Assembly: GCA_028293125.1 (NCBI GenBank)
Contig: JAQGPJ010000083.1
Coordinates: 1 to 33,349, forward strand
DNA: 33,349 nucleotides
Reading direction: 5' to 3'
DNA from: Verrucomicrobiales bacterium
Lineage (GTDB): Bacteria; Verrucomicrobiota; Verrucomicrobiia; Verrucomicrobiales; V1-33
The position numbers and the translations under genes were made by a program. Positions within the stretch are counted from its first letter, which is position 1. The number at the start of each line of letters is the position of its first letter. This document shows positions 13,396 through 22,300 of the stretch, one piece after another. Below the pieces are notes generated by a model. The model saw nothing but the letters and a program-made list of their open reading frames with translations. It was not told where the DNA came from and made no database searches.

Positions 13396-16041
13396 TTATT
13401 TCTTCAGCCGGAAGAAGGAAACCGGATTGCCGGCGAGGGTGGGCCGGTGGGGGGACACGGCATTGGTTATGTCCACCCACGCCCGCAGATCCGCGGACTG
13501 CTGCAGAACCGCCCCCGGCTCCGTCCAGACGATCTCGACATTGCCGCCGGTCATTTGAATGGTGAGGTTGAATGCTGCCTGTCCCTGCTCTTTGGCCGGG
13601 GCGACGCCTGAGCGGTATGCAGTGAGGCCGCCGTTGTCGGTGTCATTGATCAGCGCCTTTGTGCCGTCCGCTTTGATGGTGAATATTTCAATATTCGCTC
13701 CGCCACCGCCATCCTGCCAGATGGCGCGGACCGGGTATATGCCCGCGTCCTGAACCAGGACTGCGAATGTTGTGTCGGAGGCCCCCCGCCCACCGTTGAA
13801 CTCGCCCATTACCACTCCGTCCGCCGGAACGTTGATATACCCGGCCTGGGCGCGGAATCCGTCATCGCTGTTTACTCCCACCGTGATCCAGCCTGCGGGA
13901 AAATCGACAAAAGTGACCACTTCGGCATCAACGCCGTCATCCGAAAACGTGAGTCCGGGAATACCCGGCATCTGCTCGTCCGGGGTGAAGTTGCCATTCA
14001 CCTCACCGGCGAGCTGGCTGAGATTGATTACGGTGGGAATTTCGAACCGGTAAAGCGGTCCAACTTTCACCCCCCCGCCAAGAGCGGGCCCGACAGCTGC
14101 GGGGTCGGCATTGTTGTCCGTCACCGGGTCGCCGGCCGCATCCTTCAATTGCCCTGCCAGCGCCAGTTCGGTTTCCGTCAGACTGGTGTGCTGATAGACC
14201 TCATTCTGGAAGATGCTCCAGATGAATCCACGCTTGGAGGTGTCCACCGACACCGCCTGCATCGCTTTGGTCAGCACCGCATAGGGGATGATTTTGAAGC
14301 TTGCGGTGTCCACCACACTTTTCCCGGAGGTGTCCTTCACCTCAATGGAGTAGGTGTGGCTGGAAGCCGGCGGATAGGGCGTGGTGCGGGTGTAGGCAAA
14401 ATCCGTGGCGTCCAGGTTTTTGGGGCTGGTGGCCAGGGTTACGGCCTCGCCGTCGATGAGGAGCTTGACACTGAGCGGATCGAGGATGGATGCCCCCTTG
14501 TCCGTCACCCGGAAGGAGAAGCCATAGAGGGTGCTGTTGATGGCGGAAAGGAACATGAGATCCGCCGTGGTGCCGCCCGTGCCCAGCGTCACCAGGGCGG
14601 TTTGCGACGGGCTCTTGCCGAAGACCAGCGCGTGCGCGCCCAGTCCTCCCCAGCCCTGCTGTCCCGGCGCGTCCTGGTCTCCGTCATTGATCGCCATGCC
14701 CAGTCCGAACTGCGTTCCAATCGCCAGGGAATCAAGGCCCAGGGACTCCTTCGGCAGCCTGATCTCGTAGACCGTCCGCTTGGTGGCCGGGTTTCTTGTG
14801 ATAACCGCCTCCGTGCCGCCGGGGCCCGCCTCGTGCTGGATGATCACCTCGTCCAGCGCCTCCTCGGTGCCGCCGAGCGCGTAGTTGTAGAGCGCCACCT
14901 GCGCGTTCTGCGCGGCATTGGCGATCATCAGCTGGACGGAATCCCCGTTCCAGGCGCTGTGGGCGGCGTTCTCGTGATAATCGTCCGTCACCGTGAAGCC
15001 GAAGTACACGTTATCGGCATCATAGGCGATCTGCACGGCGGACGTCTGATCATCGGGTCCGGTCCAGGAGGCGGTGCCGGGGCCGCCGGCGTCATACAAT
15101 TCAAAGAGGACGGGTGTTCCGGACCGCCCGGAGCCTTTGGGAATTGTGAACCGCGGGTCTGAAAGCACGGGGATTCCGGTCCATTCCGTCAGACTGCCAT
15201 CCAGAACAACAGCCCCCTTTGCGGGATTGGCGGTATAAATCTCCTTGCCGGGTTCGATGTCATTGGACGTGGCCAGCGTCACCAAGGCGGTCTCCGAGGG
15301 TGTCTTGCCGAAGACAAGCGCGTGCGCGCCCAGTCCTCCCCAGCCCTGCTGTCCCGGCGTGTCCTGGTCCCCGTCATTGATCGCCATCCCAAGTCCGAAC
15401 TGCGTTCCGCCGGGCAGCGCGTCCAGGCCCAGGGACTCCTTCGGCAGTTTGATCTCGTAAATGGTCCGCCTGTTGGCCGTGTTCCGGTGAATGACCGCCT
15501 CCGTGCTTCCGGGGCCGGCCTCGTGCTGGATGATCACCTCGCCCAGCGCCTCCTCGGTACCGCTGAGCGCATAGTTGTAGAGCGCCACCTGCTGGTCGCG
15601 CGTGGCATTGGCGATCATCAGCTGGACAGAATCCCCGTTCCAGGCGCTGTTGGCGGCGTTCTCATGGTATTCGTCCGTCACCGTGAAGCCGAAATACACA
15701 TTGTCGTCGTCATAGACAATCTGCACAGCGGACGTCTGGTCGTCGGGCCCCGTCCACACCGCAGTGCCGGGTCCTCCGGCATCATACAGTTCAAAGAAAG
15801 TCAGGGTTCCGGCCGCACCGGAGCCCTTGGGGATCGAGAATCTGGGATCCGCCAGTACTGCGGCCCCCTTCCACTCCGAGAGGTCGCCATCCAGAACAAT
15901 CGGCCCGGGACTCCGGACGGCGGAATAGAATTCCTTCCCCGGCTCAATATCATTGGCAAAGGCGGTGAGGGGAAACAGAAACAAACACGGAACTGCAGGC
16001 AGCAACGAACTTATTTCCTTTAAAATATGATTCAAATTCAT
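13396..16041 (-). CDS. Secreted protein with two tandem CBM9-like domains
   Basis: 881 residues with a signal peptide ending near 'PLTAFA' (about residue 29). Two domains follow, about 30-259 and 260-489, each starting 'NDIEPGKE' and containing 'IVLDGDLSEWKG' or 'VVLDGSLTEWTG', 'DNVYFGFTVTD' and 'WNGDSVQLMI'. This pattern is typical of the CBM9/DOMON-like sugar-binding family seen in xylanases and outer-surface proteins. An Ig-like stretch (about 500-600) and a beta-rich region with 'VGVNSDDGFRAQAGY' (about 725) follow. The end (about 835-881, 'IVWTEPGAVLQQSADLRAWV' to 'SFFRLKK') is the C-terminal module shared by other secreted proteins here. No hydrolase domain is visible, so a carbohydrate-binding or surface role is inferred. 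Confidence 0.85.
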   Translation of the reverse strand: MNLNHILKEISSLLPAVPCLFLFPLTAFANDIEPGKEFYSAVRSPGPIVLDGDLSEWKGAAVLADPRFSIPKGSGAAGTLTFFELYDAGGPGTAVWTGPDDQTSAVQIVYDDDNVYFGFTVTDEYHENAANSAWNGDSVQLMIANATRDQQVALYNYALSGTEEALGEVIIQHEAGPGSTEAVIHRNTANRRTIYEIKLPKESLGLDALPGGTQFGLGMAINDGDQDTPGQQGWGGLGAHALVFGKTPSETALVTLATSNDIEPGKEIYTANPAKGAVVLDGSLTEWTGIPVLSDPRFTIPKGSGRSGTPVLFELYDAGGPGTASWTGPDDQTSAVQIAYDADNVYFGFTVTDDYHENAAHSAWNGDSVQLMIANAAQNAQVALYNYALGGTEEALDEVIIQHEAGPGGTEAVITRNPATKRTVYEIRLPKESLGLDSLAIGTQFGLGMAINDGDQDAPGQQGWGGLGAHALVFGKSPSQTALVTLGTGGTTADLMFLSAINSTLYGFSFRVTDKGASILDPLSVKLLIDGEAVTLATSPKNLDATDFAYTRTTPYPPASSHTYSIEVKDTSGKSVVDTASFKIIPYAVLTKAMQAVSVDTSKRGFIWSIFQNEVYQHTSLTETELALAGQLKDAAGDPVTDNNADPAAVGPALGGGVKVGPLYRFEIPTVINLSQLAGEVNGNFTPDEQMPGIPGLTFSDDGVDAEVVTFVDFPAGWITVGVNSDDGFRAQAGYINVPADGVVMGEFNGGRGASDTTFAVLVQDAGIYPVRAIWQDGGGGANIEIFTIKADGTKALINDTDNGGLTAYRSGVAPAKEQGQAAFNLTIQMTGGNVEIVWTEPGAVLQQSADLRAWVDITNAVSPHRPTLAGNPVSFFRLKK
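14575..15954 (-). repeat. 690-bp tandem duplication encoding the two CBM9-like domains
   Basis: The codon for the first residue of 'NDIEPGKE' is at 15954 for copy 1 and 15264 for copy 2, exactly 690 bases or 230 codons apart. Long stretches are identical at the protein level (for example TGPDDQTSAVQI and GTQFGLGMAINDGDQD). Confidence 0.85.
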
Positions 16042-16056
16042 AAGCGTTTTGGAATT

Positions 16057-16080
16057 ATTATTTATTTTTTAATAAATAAT
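16057..16080. promoter_or_regulatory. AT hairpin upstream of the CBM9 gene
   Basis: ATTATTTATT-TTTT-AATAAATAAT, perfect 10-bp arms, 16 bases upstream of the start codon at 16041. It differs from the dispersed palindrome family. Possible operator or leader hairpin (inference). Confidence 0.5.
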
Positions 16081-16265
16081 TTCCATTTAATCCAGAGCAT
16101 TTTACGGACCTGTAATAGAATTTTAGAAAAACGGCCTCATTTTCATGCAAGGACGATTCAAAAGAGCTGAAATCACGAAAGGTTCAGAGCAATGGAATCA
16201 TCTCAAGTGTTGCGCTCCGGGCGTGGTAATAAGGGGTGATCACAGGAAAGGGAATAAATAGTGCG

Positions 16266-16597
16266 CCAATGACGGCGGGAGGGTTCCCGATCTTGCCGGT
16301 CTGACGCTGGAGGAGGCCAGCGCCTGGATGAGCCGCCAGCCGCCCGGGCCGGTCAGGGATGAAGCCATTTCAACCTTCGTGCAGTGGGCCGGTGCGAATG
16401 ATCCGGAGGCGGCTTTTATGTGGGCCGCCAGCGTTTCCAGCCCTCAGACAAGGACGGAGGCCCTTGATGACATCATCGGACGCCTCGGGGAAAAGGCCCC
16501 GGAGGCGGTGGAGGCGTGGCTTGCCTCAAATCCCGCCCTGCCGCAGGATGAGAGTGAGCGGGCCCGGGAAAGAGCCGGAGGCGGGGGAAAGCGGTGA
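16266..16597 (+). pseudogene. Internally deleted copy of helical-repeat paralogue 3
   Basis: 16266-16318 matches 11511-11563, then the sequence jumps to match 12449 onward to the stop codon. The junction is a GGAGGAGGC present at both places in the parent, so 894 bases (298 codons) were lost between short direct repeats. One G is also missing in the first block (GGGAGGGTTCC against GGGAGGGGTTCC), breaking the frame. There is no signal peptide or start. The last 90 codons are nearly identical to the parent (DPEAAFMWAASVSSPQTRTE), so the event is fairly recent. Confidence 0.85.
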
Positions 16598-17103
16598 CAG
16601 GCCGTGCGGCACGGGGCATTGTCCTGCATCATAAAAGGCCATTGTCCGGCTCCGGATCCACTGTCAAAAGCATCCCCGCATTGAGTCCGGAGCCCCTCCG
16701 CACCCGGGAGCACTTTGCTGGGTCCGGGGCCTTTGTCTTTTGGCCGGCTTTGGATGGGTCCTTGGATAAGGGGCGGGGCTCCGCCGGTGCTTAGGCATGG
16801 ACGAAACGGGTGAATCGATGCAGTGTCCCGGATGGGGCTTGGGGGCTGGAAACCAATAATACCCCATTATTGTGTCGGCCTCTTTCCCTGGGGCGGTACT
16901 CTGAAAGGCGATTTTCGGTCCCTTGCCCGCCAGCCCTCTGACCCTCGAAGATTTCAGCATTCTGTACGGTTCTGCCAAGGAGCGCGCGGGTGTTCGAAGA
17001 GGAAAGCGGTCACGAACACATCCGTCAGGCAGAAACTGACAGGAAGGGTGGCCCTGAGCACACTCATGCCCGGAAGCGGGAAGCCCGTCCGGCGCTCCCG
17101 CAC
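16598..17103. other. Duplicated 3' flank with palindrome copy 6, then spacer
   Basis: 16598-16875 is a diverged copy of 12732-13080: GGGGCATTGTC, CTCCGGATCCA, TTGAGTCCGGA, GTCTTTTGGCCGGCTT and the palindrome occur in the same order. Similarity ends right after the palindrome. 16880-17103 holds no gene I can support. Confidence 0.65.
16854..16872. repeat. Dispersed AT-rich palindrome, copy 6
   Basis: CAATAAT-ACCCC-ATTATTG followed by TGTCGGCC. It marks the right boundary of the duplicated segment. Confidence 0.8.
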
Positions 17104-18618
17104 TTACGGAGCCTGCGCTCGGAAGAAATTTCTTCCAATGAGTTCGCTTTGCGGGATGAGGTAGGGGCTTGCGGCACCTTGGATGTTGGCCCAGCTGCCG
17201 GGGAGCAGAGTGGATGAGCGCTGCAGAATGCCGGTAAATTCGAGGGTCAGGCCCGCGGCCTGCCGGGTCAGGCGAATGGAGGGCACGGGCGGGGGCTGCG
17301 CCAGATCCCCGGTATGAATGCGCACATTGTCAAAGCCGACGATCTCGTTGAAGAAGGTTGTTGAGGCCTCAATGCGCACCACGAGCTGGGTCGCGCCGGC
17401 CGGAATCGGGTAACTTACATCCCTGAAGGCCACACTGAGGCGGTTATTGCCCGCGTCATCCGCGAAGAACTTGTCGCTGGCCGTTGGAGTGGTGAAGTTC
17501 ACCAGTTGCGTGAATCCGGACGGACCGGCTCCGTCGGGATCAATCAGAATGCGGAGATAGTCCGAGTTCTCGAAATCGATGTCGGTCGCCGCGAGCGCCA
17601 CAGTGAGGCGGACATCTGTCTTTCCCGCGACGTTGACCGGATTGAGAGTCAGTTGCCGCGGCTCTTCGGGCAGCGTGCAGCAGCCGTCCGCCGAGATGGT
17701 TGGTTCGTTGAGGTCGGCCCCCGCCCAGAAGCCGGCGCCCTCAAACCCCCTGAAGACGCCCCCGAGCAGAGGAGCATTCCTCTCGATGACGGCCAGCAGC
17801 GGGCGGGTCTCCTCCTGGCCGCTGTCCGGATTGATGTATTGATAGGTCGCGATGACTTTGGCGCTTTCAGGCAGAAGGGTTCCGACAGTGTCCAGACCCA
17901 CCGCCTCCGTGACGAATCTGAACGTGCCGGGAAGGCCGGCGGCGATGGGATGGGCCGCATCGGCGATGGTGATCTCACCCGGGTCAAAGACCAGATTGGC
18001 CTGCCCGATGCCGGAGGTGAGGACGTCATCGTGGTTCGCCGCATTGAAGTCGAGCAGGGGCGCGCCGTACCGGGTGAAGCGGGTGGGGGGAATGGTGGCG
18101 TCGCTCGTGGCAATTGTCAGGGCAACCGTGGCCGCACCGGGAAGCGCTGCGGCCACGTTGTCATCAGTGACCGAATAGCCCGCCGCTGTGAGGCGCTCGG
18201 AAAGGAGCACATCCCCCTCCCCTGAGACCGCAGGCGAAACGATCACCTTGCCAGGAGTATTCCCCGTCAGCCACTTCACGGTATTGTCAATCAGCTGAAG
18301 GGCCTCGGGCGTCAGCACCGCCGCGGGCACGGCACTCTGGAAAAGCAGGACGGCCCGGCGGCCGGCGGCGGGCACGACGACGCCGACGGTTTCCCCGAGA
18401 CCCGTCACCTCGGTGCTGCGGTTCCAGTAGGCCGGTTCCTGATTTCCTTCGACAGTGAGCAGGACCACGCCCGCTCCACCCGTGGTGTAACGGATTCCAT
18501 CCCCATTGGTGTTGAAGTCCTCGGTGTGGAGAAGTTCCGCGTGACTGACCGGCGGGGCCGCCGCCAGCAGAAGAAGGAGGAGGCGGGCCACCCCCGGGAA
18601 TGCGGGCCGTGTTGACAT
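17104..18618 (-). CDS. Large secreted protein of unknown function
   Basis: 504 residues from the ATG at 18618. A signal peptide is clear (GVARLLLLLLAAAPPVSHA, cleaved before ELLHTEDF). The frame opens at 18666, but the extra 16 residues are polar and precede the signal, so the later start is preferred. Residues about 95-220 (PGKVIVSPAVSGEGDVLLSE, LTAAGYSVTDDNV, HPIAAGLPG) resemble the flavodoxin-like fold of ThuA/GATase-like domains found in secreted Verrucomicrobiota and Planctomycetota proteins. That is a guess from the pattern. A beta-sandwich stretch (about 310-440) ends with 'IVGFDNVRIHTGD'. The end ('LEFTGILQRSSTLLPGSWAN', 'NFFRAQAP') is the shared C-terminal module. Confidence 0.7.
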   Translation of the reverse strand: MSTRPAFPGVARLLLLLLAAAPPVSHAELLHTEDFNTNGDGIRYTTGGAGVVLLTVEGNQEPAYWNRSTEVTGLGETVGVVVPAAGRRAVLLFQSAVPAAVLTPEALQLIDNTVKWLTGNTPGKVIVSPAVSGEGDVLLSERLTAAGYSVTDDNVAAALPGAATVALTIATSDATIPPTRFTRYGAPLLDFNAANHDDVLTSGIGQANLVFDPGEITIADAAHPIAAGLPGTFRFVTEAVGLDTVGTLLPESAKVIATYQYINPDSGQEETRPLLAVIERNAPLLGGVFRGFEGAGFWAGADLNEPTISADGCCTLPEEPRQLTLNPVNVAGKTDVRLTVALAATDIDFENSDYLRILIDPDGAGPSGFTQLVNFTTPTASDKFFADDAGNNRLSVAFRDVSYPIPAGATQLVVRIEASTTFFNEIVGFDNVRIHTGDLAQPPPVPSIRLTRQAAGLTLEFTGILQRSSTLLPGSWANIQGAASPYLIPQSELIGRNFFRAQAP

Positions 18619-19384
18619 GTCAGTGTCCGGCCGCGGGTTTTGCGGCTGGGAGCAGCGTTTTCCCAAAACCGCGGGACATTGTCAAACAAAATGTTAAAAT
18701 TAACTGAATGAATCATCAGGCAGCCCTGCACTCTTATTTCAGTAAAAGAGAGCCTCCTGACGGTTCACTGCCGCAGCACCAGGGGCTGGAGGAAACCGGC
18801 TGTTGATCAGGATGTGTCAGCCCTGATTCCGTCGGGAAAACGCCGACATGAAATCATAAATACCGGACCCGCTCACTCCCCTTTTCACGGCATCCGTAAA
18901 TGCCTTTTCGTGTAGGGACACTCCACTCTGGTGCCTGAGGCAAGACCCGCAGGGTGAACAATGGACTTTCCAAGGGTGAAGGGACTGTAGACGAATCCGG
19001 CGCTGCCGGGCCCAGCCTGGGCAAAGGGGAGGTCCTCTACAGCACCATGCCAAGTGGTTGGGATGCGGGAATAGCGGATCAGGAGGAAAGGGGTCCGGAT
19101 GGCCGCAGCGCGGGCGCGGCGTTTTGCGGAGGTGGAAAAGGGGGCCGTAAGAACGGCGCGGCGGTCCGCGCCCCGGAAAAAGAGTTTTATCCGGAAGGGT
19201 TGAGGCGGAAAGGAGGATGCGGGAGCACGGAAGCCGCCGGGAGGCCCGACCGGCGTTTTTATGATTTACTTCCAATGTGATTTTTATTATTTAATTATTT
19301 ATCCAGTTCCTGTTTCACCTGAATGCGGCCCCGCCACTCACCTGAGCGGAATAAGGGCCTGTAAATTTCCACATCATCAGGGAT
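18619..19384. other. Intergenic region between divergent secreted-protein genes
   Basis: No convincing gene. The left part carries the upstream region of the minus-strand gene; the right end (19258-19310) is AT-rich and probably holds the promoter of the 1522-residue protein. A minus-strand frame ending near 18817 (SLHEKAFTDAVKRGVSGSGI) is protein-like for a short stretch only. Confidence 0.4.
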
Positions 19385-22300
19385 ATGAAAACGCGCCACT
19401 GTCTGCTGCGGTCCTTACCTGTTTTGTTTCTGATAGCCGCATCCGTCGCACCCGGGCAGGTCCGGGGGCCAAATGGCCACTTCTATCACGCCGTCATTGA
19501 TCCGGGCCTCCTGTGGGAGGAGGCAAGGGAGAAGGCCGCCGGTTCATCCTTCAACGGGGTGCCAGGACATCTGGCGACAGTCAGCACCGCGGAGGAGGAC
19601 GCCTTTATTGAAGGCCTTCGCCGGGAGGCGGCTCCCGGCGGCCACGGGTCTCTGTGGATCGGGGGCTCGCAACCCCCTGCCGCTGCCTCTCCGGGCGGGG
19701 GCTGGGCCTGGGTAAACAATGAGGGCGCGATTCCCGCGCAAAACGGCGGCGGGGCCGTATATGCCAACTGGCAGCCCTCCGAACCCAACGACTACCAGGG
19801 GCCGCAGTCGGAGAGTTATCTCTCCATCGGGCACTTCAACACTTTCGGCTGGAACGATGAAGCGGATCACCGTCAGGTCGAAGGCTATGTAGTGGAATAT
19901 CCCAGTCCCGGCCCCGCCGCCACCGTCAGAGTCACCACCCCTGATCCGGTGGCCGTGGAAAAGTCTCCCGGCTCCGTCGGCGGTGATAATGATGCCATCT
20001 TCGAGTTTTCCCGCAGCGGCGATCTGTCCGGGGATCTGCGCGTTTACTACTCCATTCACGGCTCCGCTCAAAACGGCCACGACTACAACACAGTTCCCGA
20101 CTCCATCACCATCCCATCCGGCCAGCCTGCGGCAAACCTTGTCATCACTCCCCGCGCTGACGCTCTGACCGTGGTCGAGCCCATGGAAACGGTTGGCATC
20201 CGCCTTGAACCGCCACCGCTTCCGGATCCCGCCGGCGCAGTCTATGATATTGATCCTTCCCGCCGGCGTACGGCTGCCGTCATCCATGAAAACGGCCCGC
20301 CTCATGCCGCCGCCATTGATCTCGCCTTTCCCGGCGCGGATGCCGTTTACCAGGCGGGTGAACCGGTGCCTGTTATGGCGGTGGTTCACTTTCCGGGAGC
20401 CGTTCCCTCGGCTGACTTCCACGCCGACGGCGTGAGAATTGGTTCAGCCCACCGCTCCGCGGGATCGGACGGGATGCATTTCCTTCAAGGGCTGCACTTT
20501 TTTGAGTTCACTTGGAATGGCGCTCCGGCCGGCCGGCACGCTCTGACGGCCCGCGCACCGGCCGGAGGAGCTCTCCTGACATCGCGGCCGGTCAGCATTT
20601 CCGTGGAGGAACCCCCGGGAGCGGTGCAGGTGTCCATCCGCTATATCGGACCCTCGACCACTGAGCCTTGGCCGGATGCGGACTTCGCTCCCGGGCATCT
20701 GGAAATCAGCCGCACCGGCTCCATCACGCAGAGCCTGAGGGTCCACTTCACCGTCGGCGGAACAGCCGTGCCCGGTGCGGATTACGAACCGCTGCGCAGT
20801 CCGGTGGTGATCGAAGCGGGAAGCAGAACGGTCATCCTTCCGGTGAACGCCAAAGACGACCTCGAGGATGAGCCGCAGGAGACGGTTTCCGTCACCCTGG
20901 TTCTCTCCGGCCCGGAGGCTGCCGGTCCCCCAAGCTCCTCGTATTATGTTATTGATCCGAATCACGCGTCGGCGGAGGCCGTGATTCTTGACAATGACGA
21001 ACCCCCGCAGGGCGCGGTGATCAGCATTCATCCCGTTAACGAGCGAACCCGCGAGTCCCGTCCTGGCGAGGATGCCGCGCCGGCGGTCTTTATGCTGCGT
21101 CGGAGCGGACCGGCGGGGGAAGCGCTTCCGGTTTTTCTCACCTGCTCGGGGACCGCCGCCGCCGGCAGTGATTACCTGAGTCCGGGCCGCTTCGTCCAGC
21201 TCGGCGCCGGGCAGCGGGAAACACGGGTTGAGCTGCATGCAAAGGATGACTCCCTGGTCGAAGGGGATGAAACCGTGGTGGTGGGTCTTGAGGCTTCGGC
21301 GGCGGGCGCTCCGCCCCTTTATCAGATCGATCCGGCCAACAGCTCCGTTACCCTCATTATCAGTGACAATGACGCCGCTCCGGCGGGGGAGACCGTGGTG
21401 CGCATTGAAGCCGTGGATTCCGTGGCGACGGAGTTTCCGGGGAACGTTCAGGCGGTTGACTCCGCCCGGTTTCTGGTGACCCGCACCGGGGACCCGGCGC
21501 GGAGCCTGCTGGTGTTTTTTTCGCTTCACGGCACGGCTGAAAACGGGGAGGACTACCGGACGCTTCCCGGTTCAGTCAGCATCCCCGCCGGTCAGTCGTC
21601 CGTGGCCATTGAGGCCGTTCCCGTGTCCGACAGCGACGGAATCACTAACCGCTATGAAGTCATCTCCTCTCCCGGCATCAGCTGGGAGCAGGCGCGCCGG
21701 GAGGCTGAGGCGGCATGGGGTTATCTGGCAACCATCACCTCCGCCGCGGAGGATGAGCACATTGAATCCCTCAGACAGGAGGCCGGCGGCCCGGTTCTGT
21801 GGGTGGGAGGTTACCAGGAGCCGTGGGAGCTTTCCATCACCTCCGGCTGGAAATGGGTGAATAATGAGGGGCCGATTCCGGGGGACAACTCCGGAGAGGG
21901 GTATGCCAACTGGCTTCCTGGCGAACCCAATGACTACTGGGGGCCCGGTTCGGAAAATCACATGGTGATCGGATGGCTGGGCACTTTCGGCTGGAATGAC
22001 CAAACTCCGAACATCGCTCCGGCGGGGTATGTGATGGAATCTCCGGGGCCTGTTGAGCTGGTGGTTGCGGAGCCGATGGAAACCCTGGCCCTGCGCCTTG
22101 AACCCTCTCCCGCCATGAACCCTCTGCCGGACTACACCATTGATGAGGAAAACCGCACCGCGGCGGCGGTCATTTTTGAACTCCGTCCTCCTGAGAGCGG
22201 CGCGGTTGAAGTCGCGTTCCCCGGTGCGGGCGCCGTCTTCCTGCGCCGCGCGGACGTGGAGTTCCATGCCGCGGTCTGGCATCCATCGCTCAAAATCCAG

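Noticed and set aside
14149..15162. Long plus-strand open frame (337 codons) inside the CBM9 gene
   Set aside because: Antisense shadow of a GC-rich gene: it has no family sequence, whereas the minus-strand frame has a signal peptide and conserved domains.
18817..19275. 152-codon minus-strand frame in the intergenic region
   Set aside because: Mostly Arg/Pro/His shadow composition; only a short protein-like end with no family match.
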